In this document: positions 7,384-16,572 of the stretch, in pieces
How the letters are laid out: every line of letters starts with the position of its first letter
Position numbering within the stretch: position 1 is the stretch's first letter
Assembly: GCF_014836675.1 (NCBI RefSeq)
Contig: NZ_JACSQK010000001.1
Location: 89,661 to 153,660, forward strand
Source of the DNA: Comamonas avium
GTDB lineage: Bacteria > Pseudomonadota > Gammaproteobacteria > Burkholderiales > Burkholderiaceae_C
Direction: 5' to 3'
Length of the DNA: 64,000 nt
Translations under genes and position numbers: made by a program
Notes under the pieces: model-generated
What the model was told of the DNA's origin: nothing
Seen by the model: the letters and a program-made list of their open reading frames with translations, nothing else
The model's database searches: none

Positions 7384-9807
7384 ATGCCCCAAGACCTTCC
7401 GCAGTCTCCTTTTGCTCAGGAGCAAACAGCATCTGATGCAGACGTTTCTTCAGCCAGCAGTGGTCTGCATCTGCTCGATGATCCTGCGGAGTGGGTGAGT
7501 TTCGGCAAGCCCTATGGAGAGCAGAAAATCCAGGCGTTCAAGCCGCAAGACATCGAAGTGTGGGATTCACAGGTTGCCATAGAGGGCATGTATTGCGCAA
7601 CTTGTGCTCTAGTGATTGAAGATGCGCTGCGTGCTGTTCCAGGGGTTGTACAGGTTGACGTAAGCGCTGCGGCCAAACGCGCGCGCCTGGTATGGCGGCC
7701 CTCTCAAGTGCTTCCTTCGCAGTGGATGGCGGCAGTGCAAAAAGTTGGTTATCGGGCAGTACCGGCGCGAGATGCAGTGGCTCGTGAAATGCGGCAGGCA
7801 CAGTATCGCAAAGCCTTATGGCGCTGGCTGCTGGCAACGTTTTGCATGATGCAGGTCATGATGTATGCGTGGCCGTCGTATAACGCGCAGCCGGGTGATT
7901 TGCTCATGGAGTTTGAGCGGCTTTTGCGATGGGCCTCATGGGTTATTTGTATACCCATGCTGATCTTTGCGTGCGGCCCATTTTTTAGTGGTGCATGGCG
8001 CGATTTAAGAAATCGTCGCGTGAGTATGGATATGCCTGTAGCTCTGGGCATGATCATCACATTTATTGTTAGCACGATTGGCACATTCTCCCCTGAAGGT
8101 ATTTTTGGTGAAGAGGTTTTCTACGACTCTTTGACCATGTTTGTAGCTTTTTTGCTAGCAGGGCGTTGGTTGGAAATTCGATTGCGTGACCGTACTGCCG
8201 GGGCGCTTGATGCTGTGCTTAATCGGCTGCCGGACAGTATTGAAAAACAGGCTTGTGATGGTCAGTTTCACCGCGTTGCGCTGAGAAACATTGGGGTGGG
8301 TGATGTGCTGCGTATCCTGCCGGGAGAAGCATTTCCTGTAGATGGTGTCGTTATAAAAGGCCATACGCAGGCAGATGAGGCTTTGCTGACTGGAGAGTCA
8401 CGCCCTGTGTCTCGCGCTGAAGGCGATCAGGTTATTGCAGGCAGCTTTAACCTGACAGCGGTTGTAGAAGTGCGGGTCGAGCGAATTGGGGGGCAGACCA
8501 AGTTCGCACAGATTGTTGATTTGATGGAAAGCGCGTCCACACAGAAACCGCGTTTGGCGCAACTGGCGGACAAGGTTGCGGGGCCTTTCTTGGTGGTGGT
8601 GCTTGTTTTGGCTATCGCATCTGCAGTGTATTGGTGGCCCGTAGACCCTGGGCGGGCTCTCATGATTGCGGCTGCAGTTTTGATCGTCACCTGCCCCTGC
8701 GCACTTTCTTTGGCAACACCTGTGGCCATGTTGACGGCTGCCGGAACCCTTGCTCGTCATGGCGTGTTGGTGCGCAATTTGCAGGGGCTGGAAGTATTGG
8801 CATCAATTGACACATTGGTCTTTGACAAGACTGGAACTTTGACACGCGATGGGATGCAGGTTTCCCGCATGTCAGTGCTGGATGAGTTAGATGCCTCCTT
8901 GTGGCAGGGCTTGGCCGCGGCCGTGGCGAAAAATTCAATGCATCCGGTGTCCAAGGCAGTCGCAGGCTTTGGAATGTCCTGCGTGTCCAAGTGGAAAGTT
9001 CTGTCAGTGCAGGAGCTCAGCGGGCATGGATTGAGGGCGCAGGTTCAGGCCGCGACAGGAGATGATGAAGCACCTATATGGGTGCGGTTGGGATCACGTT
9101 CCTTTGTCGCTGGAGCCAGTGCTTGGCCAACCGGCGTACAAGCTGTGTATTTGGCATTGGAAGCATCGCCAACAAACATTCAAGTCCTTGCTTCTTTTGA
9201 ATTGGACGAAGGTGTGAGAAGTGAGGCGATCCAGGTACTAGATGGGCTGCGACAGCTTGGCGTAGGTGTGCAACTGCTTTCTGGTGACGGGCCGCATGCC
9301 GTGTCGCGGGTAGCCGCAGAGCTGGGTATTGAGGACTACAAGTCAGAGTGCTCTCCGCAATCCAAGCTGGAGCGCATTCGTGCTGTCCAGGCAGCGGGGC
9401 AATGCGTTGGCATGGTTGGAGATGGCTTGAATGATGGCCCTGTTTTGGCTGGTGCTAACGTCTCATTCGCTTTTGGTCGATCTGTGCCGTTGGCTCGGGC
9501 GCAGTCAGATTTTGTGGTGCTGGGTGATAACTTGGAGCTGGTGCTGCAAACCGTTTTGCTGGCACGCAAGACGCTGCGTGTGGTGCGTCAAAATTTATTT
9601 TTCTCTGCGTTGTACAACGCAGTTTGCATCCCTTTAGCCATGGCGGGATTGATGCCTGCCTGGCTGGCAGGGCTTGGAATGGCTTTGAGCTCTGTACTGG
9701 TGGTGCTGAACGCAGCCCGGCTGGTGAAACCATTGCCGCTATCGGGTGCTGCGAATGCGGATGAGCAGCCCGTACAGGCGCTTGGTGTGAGTGCCGTGGC
9801 TGCCTGA
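7384..9807 (+). CDS. ccoI: Copper-transporting P-type ATPase CcoI/FixI
   Basis: A P1B-type ATPase that delivers copper for assembly of the cbb3 oxidase catalytic subunit. From ATG 7384 it has 807 residues. In order: an LDDPAEW segment, a metal-binding HMA domain with CxxC at 71-74 (MYCATC), membrane segments, the TGES actuator motif, the CPC ion-channel motif at 437-439, the phosphorylated Asp481 in DKTGTLT, and GDGLNDGP. GTG 7366 is an alternative start. It leads the ccoI-S-N-O-Q-P-G-H block; this form is the slow, cuproprotein-directed CopA2 type, not the detoxifying exporter. Confidence 0.93.
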   Translation: MPQDLPQSPFAQEQTASDADVSSASSGLHLLDDPAEWVSFGKPYGEQKIQAFKPQDIEVWDSQVAIEGMYCATCALVIEDALRAVPGVVQVDVSAAAKRARLVWRPSQVLPSQWMAAVQKVGYRAVPARDAVAREMRQAQYRKALWRWLLATFCMMQVMMYAWPSYNAQPGDLLMEFERLLRWASWVICIPMLIFACGPFFSGAWRDLRNRRVSMDMPVALGMIITFIVSTIGTFSPEGIFGEEVFYDSLTMFVAFLLAGRWLEIRLRDRTAGALDAVLNRLPDSIEKQACDGQFHRVALRNIGVGDVLRILPGEAFPVDGVVIKGHTQADEALLTGESRPVSRAEGDQVIAGSFNLTAVVEVRVERIGGQTKFAQIVDLMESASTQKPRLAQLADKVAGPFLVVVLVLAIASAVYWWPVDPGRALMIAAAVLIVTCPCALSLATPVAMLTAAGTLARHGVLVRNLQGLEVLASIDTLVFDKTGTLTRDGMQVSRMSVLDELDASLWQGLAAAVAKNSMHPVSKAVAGFGMSCVSKWKVLSVQELSGHGLRAQVQAATGDDEAPIWVRLGSRSFVAGASAWPTGVQAVYLALEASPTNIQVLASFELDEGVRSEAIQVLDGLRQLGVGVQLLSGDGPHAVSRVAAELGIEDYKSECSPQSKLERIRAVQAAGQCVGMVGDGLNDGPVLAGANVSFAFGRSVPLARAQSDFVVLGDNLELVLQTVLLARKTLRVVRQNLFFSALYNAVCIPLAMAGLMPAWLAGLGMALSSVLVVLNAARLVKPLPLSGAANADEQPVQALGVSAVAA

Positions 9808-9821
9808 TTGAAAGTCCTGTC

Positions 9822-9959
9822 GTGGAAATTCTCTATCTCTTAATTCCGATGTCCGTGGTTCTTGTCCTGATCATCGCCGCAGGCTTGTGGTGGGCGATTT
9901 ACCGCGGACAGTTTGAAAGCGTCGAGCAAGAGGCTGAACGCATTCTTCGAGACGATTGA
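9822..9959 (+). CDS. ccoS: cbb3 oxidase assembly protein CcoS
   Basis: A 45-residue single-span membrane protein starting at GTG 9822 ([13 protein letters not shown]). It has a hydrophobic helix, WWAIYRGQF after it, and an acidic end. CcoS is needed to insert cofactors into CcoN. It lies 14 bases after ccoI and 64 before ccoN, exactly where ccoS is expected. Confidence 0.88.
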   Translation: MEILYLLIPMSVVLVLIIAAGLWWAIYRGQFESVEQEAERILRDD

Positions 9960-10023
9960 TGTTTGTCAACAACGTAAAAACCATAACAGTGAACACTTTC
10001 GACTGCATATTAAGAGGTGCCCG

Positions 10024-11463
10024 ATGGATTCTCTAAAAACTAGTGCTGCACACTACAGTGATACCGTAGTTAGGCAGTTTTCTATCATGGCCGTGGTGTG
10101 GGGGGTCGTAGGCATGTTGGTCGGCGTTTTTATCGCTGCCCAATTGGCCTGGCCCGAACTCAACTTCGGTATTTCTTGGCTTAGCTTTGGACGCCTGCGT
10201 CCATTGCATACAAATGCGGTAATTTTTGCGTTCGGCGGATGCGCCTTGTTCGCAACAAGCTACTACGTGGTGCAGCGTACCTGCCAAACCACGTTGTTTC
10301 TGCCAAAGCTGGCTGCCTTCACCTTCTGGGGCTGGCAATTGGTGATCGTGGCTGCAGCAGTGTCTTTGCCTCTGGGCTTTACTTCTGGCAAGGAGTACGC
10401 TGAGCTGGAGTGGCCTATCGATATCTTAATCACCTTGGTGTGGGTGTCTTACGCCATCGTGTTCTTTGGAACGATTGGCACACGCAAGGTCAAGCACATT
10501 TACGTGGCCAACTGGTTCTTTGGTGCCTTCATCATCGCCGTAGCCTTGCTGCACGTTGTGAACAGTGCAGCCATTCCAGCAGGCTTCATGAAGAGCTACT
10601 CTGCCTATGCCGGCGTGCAAGACGCGATGGTGCAGTGGTGGTACGGACACAATGCGGTGGGCTTCTTCCTGACCGCAGGCTTCCTGGGCATGATGTACTA
10701 CTTCGTACCCAAGCAAGCAGGTCGTCCTGTGTACTCGTATCGCCTGTCGATCGTGCACTTCTGGGCTTTGATCTTCACTTACATGTGGGCCGGTCCGCAC
10801 CACTTGCACTACACCGCGTTGCCTGATTGGACGCAGTCCGTGGGCATGGTGTTCTCGCTGATTTTGCTGGCACCTTCCTGGGGCGGCATGATCAACGGGG
10901 TGATGACGTTGTCTGGCGCCTGGCACAAGCTGCGTGAAGATCCCATCTTGCGTTTCCTGATCGTGTCCCTGTCGTTCTATGGCATGTCCACGTTCGAAGG
11001 TCCCATGATGGCCATCAAGACTGTGAATGCGCTGTCGCACTACACAGACTGGACGATCGGCCACGTGCACTCTGGTGCTTTGGGCTGGGTTGGCCTGATC
11101 ACCATGGGTTCGTTGTATTACCTGATTCCACGCTTGTTCGGTAAGACCGAAATGCACTCCAAGTCGGCCATTGAGCTGCACTTCTGGATGGCAACCATCG
11201 GTATCGTGCTGTACATCGCTGCGATGTGGATCTCCGGTGTGATGCAAGGCCTGATGTGGCGTGCTGTGAATGCTGACGGTACTTTGACGTACACCTTTGT
11301 GGAAAGCGTGAAGGCTTCTTATCCCTTCTACGTAATTCGCATGATCGGTGGTCTGCTGTACTTGATCGGTATGCTGATCATGGCTTGGAACGTTATGAAG
11401 ACAGTGGCTTCGGGTCGTTCTGTGAAGGTGGCAGTGCCTGCCGTTAACCCTGCTCACGCCTAA
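10024..11463 (+). CDS. ccoN: cbb3-type cytochrome c oxidase subunit I
   Basis: The catalytic subunit of the high-affinity terminal oxidase that reduces oxygen to water and pumps protons at low oxygen. It has 479 residues and about 12 membrane segments. Haem and copper ligands are visible as His in [14 protein letters not shown] (haem b), [10 protein letters not shown] and GPHHLHY (CuB), and [11 protein letters not shown] (haem b and b3). The start is ATG 10024 with AAGAGG upstream; an in-frame extension upstream overlaps ccoS and is not used. It begins the ccoNOQP structural operon. No FNR box is obvious directly upstream. Confidence 0.97.
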   Translation: MDSLKTSAAHYSDTVVRQFSIMAVVWGVVGMLVGVFIAAQLAWPELNFGISWLSFGRLRPLHTNAVIFAFGGCALFATSYYVVQRTCQTTLFLPKLAAFTFWGWQLVIVAAAVSLPLGFTSGKEYAELEWPIDILITLVWVSYAIVFFGTIGTRKVKHIYVANWFFGAFIIAVALLHVVNSAAIPAGFMKSYSAYAGVQDAMVQWWYGHNAVGFFLTAGFLGMMYYFVPKQAGRPVYSYRLSIVHFWALIFTYMWAGPHHLHYTALPDWTQSVGMVFSLILLAPSWGGMINGVMTLSGAWHKLREDPILRFLIVSLSFYGMSTFEGPMMAIKTVNALSHYTDWTIGHVHSGALGWVGLITMGSLYYLIPRLFGKTEMHSKSAIELHFWMATIGIVLYIAAMWISGVMQGLMWRAVNADGTLTYTFVESVKASYPFYVIRMIGGLLYLIGMLIMAWNVMKTVASGRSVKVAVPAVNPAHA

Positions 11464-11479
11464 GTACGAGGAGCCAAAA

Positions 11480-12112
11480 ATGTCTGTAAATAACGATAAG
11501 GCCTCCAAAGGTTTTACCCACGAAAAGGTAGAAACCAGCAACTTTTTGATGATCGTTCTGATCTTGCTGGTAGTTGCTGTGGGTGGCCTGGTGGAAATTG
11601 TGCCCCTGTTTTTCCAAAAATCGACCACAGAAGCTGTGCAAGGTGTTGAGCCTTACCAGCCACTGGAGTTGATGGGTCGTGATGTCTATATCCGCGAAGG
11701 TTGCTATAACTGCCACTCGCAGATGATTCGTCCCTTCCGTGCAGAAACCATGCGCTACGGCCACTACTCTGTTGCTGGTGAGTTCGTGTATGACCACCCC
11801 TTCCAGTGGGGCTCAAAGCGCACTGGTCCTGACCTGCACCGTGTGGGCGGCAAGTACAGCGATGAATGGCATCGTATTCACTTGAACAATCCTCGCGATG
11901 TGGTTCCAGAGTCGAACATGCCTGAGTACCCATGGCTGGAAAAAAATGCGGTGGATCACACTGTGGTTGCACAGCGCATGACAGCGTTGCGTACGGTTGG
12001 CGTGCCTTACACCGATGAGCAAATCGCCGGTGCTGCTGAGCAAGTCAAGGGCAAGACCGAGATGGAAGCAGTGATTGCCTACCTCCAAGGTCTGGGCACC
12101 GCGCTTAAGTAA
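11480..12112 (+). CDS. ccoO: cbb3-type oxidase subunit II, monohaem cytochrome c
   Basis: A membrane-anchored c-type cytochrome that passes electrons to CcoN. It has 210 residues. A membrane anchor lies at about 21-44, a haem c site CYNCH at 75-79, and the sixth-ligand Met in [15 protein letters not shown]-type ribosome site precedes the ATG. It is 16 bases after ccoN. Confidence 0.97.
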   Translation: MSVNNDKASKGFTHEKVETSNFLMIVLILLVVAVGGLVEIVPLFFQKSTTEAVQGVEPYQPLELMGRDVYIREGCYNCHSQMIRPFRAETMRYGHYSVAGEFVYDHPFQWGSKRTGPDLHRVGGKYSDEWHRIHLNNPRDVVPESNMPEYPWLEKNAVDHTVVAQRMTALRTVGVPYTDEQIAGAAEQVKGKTEMEAVIAYLQGLGTALK

Positions 12113-12125
12113 AAAGGATCAGTCT

Positions 12126-12263
12126 ATGGACATCACCACCATGCGCATTGTTGCAACGTTGGTTTCGATGGCGCTTTTCATCGGTATCTGGTGGTGGGCG
12201 TATGCCCGCCGCAATCAGGCACGTTTCGATGAAGCAGCGCAACTGCCGTTCCAACAAGACTGA
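12126..12263 (+). CDS. ccoQ: cbb3-type oxidase small subunit CcoQ
   Basis: A 45-residue protein with one membrane helix followed by WWWAYARRNQARF, a standard CcoQ pattern. CcoQ stabilises the complex and its contact with CcoP. The position between ccoO and ccoP decides the assignment. Confidence 0.93.
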   Translation: MDITTMRIVATLVSMALFIGIWWWAYARRNQARFDEAAQLPFQQD

Positions 12264-12289
12264 TTTCTCCACCAGAACGAGAACATCCC

Positions 12290-13204
12290 ATGAGCGATTT
12301 CGTAAATAACTTCTGGTCGGTCTACGTCGCAGGCATCACCATTGTGGGCATCGTCGCCTGCTTGGTGCTGCTCATCATTACTGCCCGTAAAAAGGTGGTC
12401 TCTGATGGCGACAACACGACTGGCCACGTGTGGGACGAAGACCTGCGCGAACTGAACAATCCTATGCCACGCTGGTGGATCTGGATGTTTGTGATCACCA
12501 TCGTGTTTAGCTTGCTGTACCTGCTGGCATACCCCGGTTTGGGTGCTTATGCTGGCAAGATGCAGTGGAGCCAAGTGGGTGCCTATGAAGCCGAGGTGGA
12601 GAAAGCCAAAGCTGAATTGGAGCCTATGTATGCACGTTTCACGGCCATGAGCACAGAAGATGTAGCCAAGGATGGCCAGGCTATGGCAATTGGTGAGCGC
12701 TTGTTCATGAACAACTGCGCTCAGTGCCATGGCTCTGACGCACGTGGCGGCAAGAGCTTCCCTAACTTGACTGATGCTGACTGGCTGCACGGTGGTGCAC
12801 CAGAAAATATCAAGCAGACCATTACCCAAGGCCGTATGTCCATGATGCCGCCTCAGGCTGAAGTGGTTGGTACCGCCGAGGATGTGCGTAATTTGGCGCA
12901 CTACGTCTTGAGCCTGTCTAACAGCCCCCATGATTCTTTGAAGGCATCGCTGGGCAAGTCGAAATTTACGGCTTGCGCGGCTTGCCATGGCATGGATGGC
13001 AAGGGCAATACCTTGTTAGGTGCGCCGAATCTGACGGATGACATCTGGCTTCACGGCTGGGGCGAAAAAGCCATTGTTGACATCATCACGAATGGCAAGA
13101 TGAACGAAATGCCTGCGCAGGACAAGAAGTTGACACCTGCACAGATTGACGTTCTGACCGCATATGTTTGGGGCTTGTCTAACAAGCCTGGAACAGCTAA
13201 CTGA
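12290..13204 (+). CDS. ccoP: cbb3-type oxidase subunit III, dihaem cytochrome c
   Basis: Takes electrons from soluble cytochromes and passes them to CcoO. It has 304 residues. Membrane segments lie at about 11-32 and 62-82, then two periplasmic cytochrome c domains with CAQCH (143-147) and CAACH (229-233). The N-terminal segment with NNPMPRWW is typical of CcoP. It is the last structural gene; a terminator follows 20 bases after the stop. Confidence 0.97.
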   Translation: MSDFVNNFWSVYVAGITIVGIVACLVLLIITARKKVVSDGDNTTGHVWDEDLRELNNPMPRWWIWMFVITIVFSLLYLLAYPGLGAYAGKMQWSQVGAYEAEVEKAKAELEPMYARFTAMSTEDVAKDGQAMAIGERLFMNNCAQCHGSDARGGKSFPNLTDADWLHGGAPENIKQTITQGRMSMMPPQAEVVGTAEDVRNLAHYVLSLSNSPHDSLKASLGKSKFTACAACHGMDGKGNTLLGAPNLTDDIWLHGWGEKAIVDIITNGKMNEMPAQDKKLTPAQIDVLTAYVWGLSNKPGTAN

Positions 13205-13221
13205 GCATCGTAATGATGTCT

Positions 13222-13250
13222 AAGGCGGCACTGTGTGCCGCCTTTTTCTT
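13222..13250 (+). terminator. Terminator after ccoP
   Basis: AAGGCGGCA and TGCCGCCTT with a TTTTTCTT tail. It separates ccoNOQP from ccoG and may lower expression of the assembly genes relative to the oxidase. Confidence 0.8.
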
Positions 13251-13275
13251 TGGTGCGATTTAGGGAGTGTGACCC

Positions 13276-14706
13276 ATGAGTTCCGAGCAGAAAAAACCGC
13301 AAAAAACCATTCCTATCAAAGCGGAAAGCCAGGAAAAAACCGTATCGTTTTTTGAAGCGCATAAAAAGATTTATCCGCGCTCCATCAGCGGAAAATTCAT
13401 GAACTGGCGCTGGGCAATGGTGTGGCTGACGCAGTTGTTTTTTTATGGTTTGCCGTGGCTGGAATGGGGGCAGCGGCAGATGGTCTTGTTTGATCTGGGT
13501 GCCCGCCGTTTTTATTTGTTCGGCTACGTGCTGTATCCGCAGGACTTCATCTACCTCACAGGCTTGCTCATCATTAGTGCTTTGGCGCTGTTTCTGTTTA
13601 CGGCGGTAGCGGGTCGGCTGTGGTGTGGTTTTGCATGCCCGCAAACTGTGTATAGCGAAATCTTCATGTGGATTGAGCACAAAGTCGAAGGCGACCGTAG
13701 TGCGCGTATCCGGTTGGATCAATCCGGCTGGACCTTGGAGAAGGTCTGGCGCAAGACGCTCAAGCAGTTTTTGTGGATTGCCATCGCTTTATGGACAGGG
13801 TTTACTTTTGTTGGCTACTTTGTACCTATCCGTGAGCTGGGTGGCGAGTTGTTGGCTCTGGAAGGTGGCTGGCAGATTTTCTGGGTACTGTTTTATGGCT
13901 TTGCCACTTACGGCAATGCCGGCTACATGCGTGAGCAAGTCTGCAAATACATGTGTCCTTACGCACGCTTTCAGAGCGCGATGTTTGACAAGGACACTCT
14001 GGTTGTTAGTTATGACGCACTGCGTGGTGAAAATCGGGGTCCTCGCAAAAAAGAAGTAGATTACAAGGCGCAAGGACTGGGCGACTGCATTGACTGCAAG
14101 CTGTGTGTCCAAGTCTGCCCCGTCGGCATTGATATTCGTGATGGTCTGCAGTACGAATGTATTGGTTGTGGCTTGTGTATCGATGCATGTAATAACGTCA
14201 TGGACAACATGCATTACCCACGGGGCCTGATTCGCCTGACCACACAAAATGCAGTCAGCAAAGGTTGGCCAGGCTCCCAGATCTGGAGACGGATTGCACG
14301 CCCCAGGGTGTTGATTTATGCAGCCATCTTGCTGGGACTGTCCGCGGCAATGGTGTTTAGCATGGCGGTGCGAGAGCCATTGAAAGTCGATGTGATCCGA
14401 GATCGTGCATCGCTGGCGCGTATTGCGGCGGGCGGGAAGCTGGAGAACGTATACCGTCTGCAAGTCATGAATGCCACGGAAGAAGCGCAAACCTATACGG
14501 TGACTGTGGATGGCCTTGAAGGCATTGAGCTGGTAGAGGGGCGCGAGGTGGCTGTGGATTCGGCGCAGACGCGTGGCGTTGCTGTACGGGTGCAAATTCC
14601 GTATGGAACTGCAGATTCAGGCTCGCATCCAATTGAGTTCGAGATTTCTGCGCAAAGTGGAAAAGGTCACGTACGAGAAAAGTCTGTTTTCTTGGTGCCC
14701 CGCTAA
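13276..14706 (+). CDS. ccoG: cbb3 oxidase assembly ferredoxin-like protein CcoG/FixG
   Basis: A polyferredoxin-type membrane protein, shown in other bacteria to reduce Cu(II) for cbb3 assembly. It has 476 residues with about five membrane segments. The cysteines form a CGFACPQTVYSE segment, CKYMCP, and two [4Fe-4S] sites in CIDCKLCVQVCP and CIGCGLCIDAC. An immunoglobulin-like C-terminal domain follows after about residue 355. GGGAGTG precedes the ATG. Confidence 0.95.
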   Translation: MSSEQKKPQKTIPIKAESQEKTVSFFEAHKKIYPRSISGKFMNWRWAMVWLTQLFFYGLPWLEWGQRQMVLFDLGARRFYLFGYVLYPQDFIYLTGLLIISALALFLFTAVAGRLWCGFACPQTVYSEIFMWIEHKVEGDRSARIRLDQSGWTLEKVWRKTLKQFLWIAIALWTGFTFVGYFVPIRELGGELLALEGGWQIFWVLFYGFATYGNAGYMREQVCKYMCPYARFQSAMFDKDTLVVSYDALRGENRGPRKKEVDYKAQGLGDCIDCKLCVQVCPVGIDIRDGLQYECIGCGLCIDACNNVMDNMHYPRGLIRLTTQNAVSKGWPGSQIWRRIARPRVLIYAAILLGLSAAMVFSMAVREPLKVDVIRDRASLARIAAGGKLENVYRLQVMNATEEAQTYTVTVDGLEGIELVEGREVAVDSAQTRGVAVRVQIPYGTADSGSHPIEFEISAQSGKGHVREKSVFLVPR

Positions 14707-14776
14707 GAAAGTGTTATTTGCGGTGAGCAGGGCGCAAGCTCTGCACACCATGTCTAAAGATGAAAGAAAGTTTGGC

Positions 14777-15064
14777 ATGTCTCAGAACGTAAAAAAACTG
14801 GAAACACGATCTGGCCCATGGTGGAAATATGGCCACGTGTGGCTGGTCTTGTCTGGACCGGCGATTGTGGTGGTGGCTGGTATTTTGACGGCGGTGATCG
14901 CTGCGCGTGGTGCTGATCCAATTGTCGATGCGGATTACTACCAAAAGGGTGTGAACATCAACGAACAGTTACGCAACCAGGACAAGAGCTATGCGCCAGC
15001 CAATGCGGTGCGCAATCACGCAGTAACACCGGATGCGGATTTGCCTGATTTAACACCTAAATAA
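14777..15064 (+). CDS. ccoH: FixH/CcoH family protein, short form
   Basis: A 95-residue protein: one membrane segment (about 25-45) followed by DPIVDADYYQKGVNINEQL, the FixH signature. FixH/CcoH interacts with the copper ATPase and stabilises cbb3 assembly. The long periplasmic domain of rhizobial FixH is absent; this short form is usual in Comamonadaceae, as far as I know. I chose ATG 14777 because GAAAGAAAG precedes it; ATG 14750 is in frame. A strong palindromic terminator follows. Confidence 0.85.
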   Translation: MSQNVKKLETRSGPWWKYGHVWLVLSGPAIVVVAGILTAVIAARGADPIVDADYYQKGVNINEQLRNQDKSYAPANAVRNHAVTPDADLPDLTPK

Positions 15065-15079
15065 TTTAAATTTACTGCT

Positions 15080-15170
15080 AAAGATAGCTGCTTGCGCTTA
15101 TGTTTCAAGGGATTCAGGTATTAATGACTTTGAAATCCTTTGTTAATAAGCGCAAGCAGCTATCTTTTTT
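15080..15170 (+). repeat. Palindromic intergenic repeat acting as terminator (copy A)
   Basis: Arms at 15080-15100 and 15147-15167 are exact 21-base complements containing GATAGCTGCTTGCGCTTA, with an inner, weaker inverted repeat (AAGGGATT / AATCCTTT) and a T tail. This is the best-preserved member of a family seen also near 35.8, 39.3, 47.3 and 55.5 kb. It sits exactly after the ccoH stop. Confidence 0.8.
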
Positions 15171-15250
15171 ATTTGGTATTTGTCCCACGCTGATATTGAA
15201 AATACTGTGTGCACAATAAAAGCGTTAAACCAAACCACAAAGGAAGACAT

Positions 15251-15502
15251 ATGTTGGCACAACGCTGGATGTGGATTGCTTGGCCTGCTTTTTTGGCAGC
15301 AGGTGTGATGGAAATGCTGGTTTTTTCTGTGTTTGATCCTATGGATATGTCTTGGTGGGGGCAAAGTGTTGAGTTATCACGCAGCGCTGTCTATACGATT
15401 GCCTTCTTTATTTTCTGGGCAGTATTTTCAGTGGCGGGCTATTTGACAATGCTGCTGTCCATACCCGCAGCGAAGGTCAACGGAGAACCTTCCATATCCT
15501 GA
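15251..15502 (+). CDS. Small two-helix membrane protein, function unknown
   Basis: An 83-residue protein starting at ATG 15251 with AAGGAAG upstream. Two hydrophobic segments (about 8-28 and 44-68) flank a short loop with DPMDMSWWG. I do not recognise a named family. It lies between the cbb3 assembly genes and convergent fnr and shares a bidirectional terminator with fnr, so a role linked to respiration is possible but is inference from position only. Confidence 0.7.
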   Translation: MLAQRWMWIAWPAFLAAGVMEMLVFSVFDPMDMSWWGQSVELSRSAVYTIAFFIFWAVFSVAGYLTMLLSIPAAKVNGEPSIS

Positions 15503-15546
15503 GGGAGGTCCTCGATGTGTTCTATCGATGCCAGGTAGGGCAGCCA

Positions 15547-15585
15547 TAAAAAAAGCCTCCCAAAGCGATAGCGTGGGAGGCTTTT
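15547..15585. terminator. Bidirectional terminator between convergent genes
   Basis: AAAAGCCTCCCA and TGGGAGGCTTTT form a 12-pair stem with A and T runs on both sides. It serves the small membrane protein on the plus strand and fnr on the minus strand. Confidence 0.85.
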
Positions 15586-15612
15586 GGGCTGGCTGAACCA
15601 GCCTGCAATTTC

Positions 15613-16338
15613 TTATTTATTGCTTTCGTGCTGGCTGTTCACCAGACGCTGCAATGCTGCGGTGTCCAGAATGCGGACGTGGCGTTGCTTGACTTCGACC
15701 ATGCCTTCTTCCACAAACTTGGAGAAGGTGCGGCTCACTGTCTCCAGCTTGAGGCCCAGGTAGCTACCGATTTCCTCGCGTGTCATGCGCAGCACCAGCT
15801 CTGACGAGGAAAAACCCCGAGCGTGAAGGCGCTGTACCAAGTTCAAAATAAATGCTGCCAAGCGTTCTTCAGCACGCATGCTGCCAAGCAGGAGCATGAC
15901 GCCGTGCTCGCGCACAATTTCCCGGCTCATCACTTTGTGCACATGGGTTTGCAGGGCAGTCACTTCGCGCGAAATTTCCTCCAGCCCATCAAATGGCATG
16001 ACGCAAACTTCCGCATCTTCTAGTGCGACGGCATCGCAAGTGTGGTGATCATTGACGATGCCATCCAGGCCGATGATCTCGCCTGCCATTTGAAAGCCCG
16101 TCACCTGATCCCGGCCATCTTCGGTTGCCACGCAAGTTTTGAAAAACCCCGTACGAATGGCATACAGCGACGTGAAGGCTTCTCCGTTGCGAAACAGCGT
16201 TGCTCCACGTTTGACTTTGCGGCGCGTTGCCACAATGTCATCAATGCGCTGCAACTGCTGCTCGCTCAGGCCCACGGGCATGCAGAGTTCGCGCAGATTG
16301 CAGTTGGAACAGGTTACTTTGATGGATGGTGGAGTCAT
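15613..16338 (-). CDS. fnr: Oxygen-sensing transcription regulator FNR/ANR
   Basis: A Crp-family regulator that holds an oxygen-labile [4Fe-4S] cluster and activates anaerobic and microaerobic genes. It has 241 residues. Cluster ligands are Cys10, Cys13 and Cys19 in CSNCNLREL plus C, and Cys112 in AEVCVMPF. The cyclic-nucleotide-like barrel is followed by a helix-turn-helix containing GSYLGLKLETVSRTFSKF, which carries the E-x-x-S-R recognition residues of FNR. It is divergent from hemN across a region with FNR boxes, so autoregulation is likely. Confidence 0.96.
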   Translation of the reverse strand: MTPPSIKVTCSNCNLRELCMPVGLSEQQLQRIDDIVATRRKVKRGATLFRNGEAFTSLYAIRTGFFKTCVATEDGRDQVTGFQMAGEIIGLDGIVNDHHTCDAVALEDAEVCVMPFDGLEEISREVTALQTHVHKVMSREIVREHGVMLLLGSMRAEERLAAFILNLVQRLHARGFSSSELVLRMTREEIGSYLGLKLETVSRTFSKFVEEGMVEVKQRHVRILDTAALQRLVNSQHESNK

Positions 16339-16401
16339 GTACTCAAAAGCCCATATGTCTATGAGTAAGACGTAGGCTAGATGTTAAAAAATAGAAACGG
16401 A

Positions 16402-16520
16402 ACTATCAGAGTGAAGAGCGCAGCCATGAATGATTTGAATCAAAGTGTGGCATTGGTTTTACGAATGATATGAATCAAATTGTGGCATTGCTTTTACATC
16501 GCCCTCTTGATTCAAGTCAA
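16402..16520. promoter_or_regulatory. fnr-hemN control region with three FNR boxes
   Basis: Boxes: ATGATTTGAATCAA (16430-16443), ATGATATGAATCAA (16465-16478) and TTGATTCAAGTCAA (16507-16520), each one mismatch from TTGAT-N4-ATCAA. The first two lie in a 35-base direct repeat (16428-16462 and 16463-16497) differing at about three positions. On the minus strand GATAGT at 16407-16402 would be a -10 for fnr with box one at -41.5. A clear -10 for hemN was not found. Confidence 0.75.
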
Positions 16521-16572
16521 GGATAAACGTGGCTTATTGTTGCAAAGTAGGGGCAACAAGGAAAAAAGATTC

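Noticed and set aside
10426-11628. A 400-codon open frame on the minus strand across ccoN.
   Set aside because: It is the complement of highly conserved ccoN codons, has a His/Arg-rich composition and no ribosome site.
14573-14776. A longer FixH start upstream, overlapping ccoG.
   Set aside because: The extension runs through ccoG codons and has no family resemblance; a good ribosome site precedes ATG 14777.
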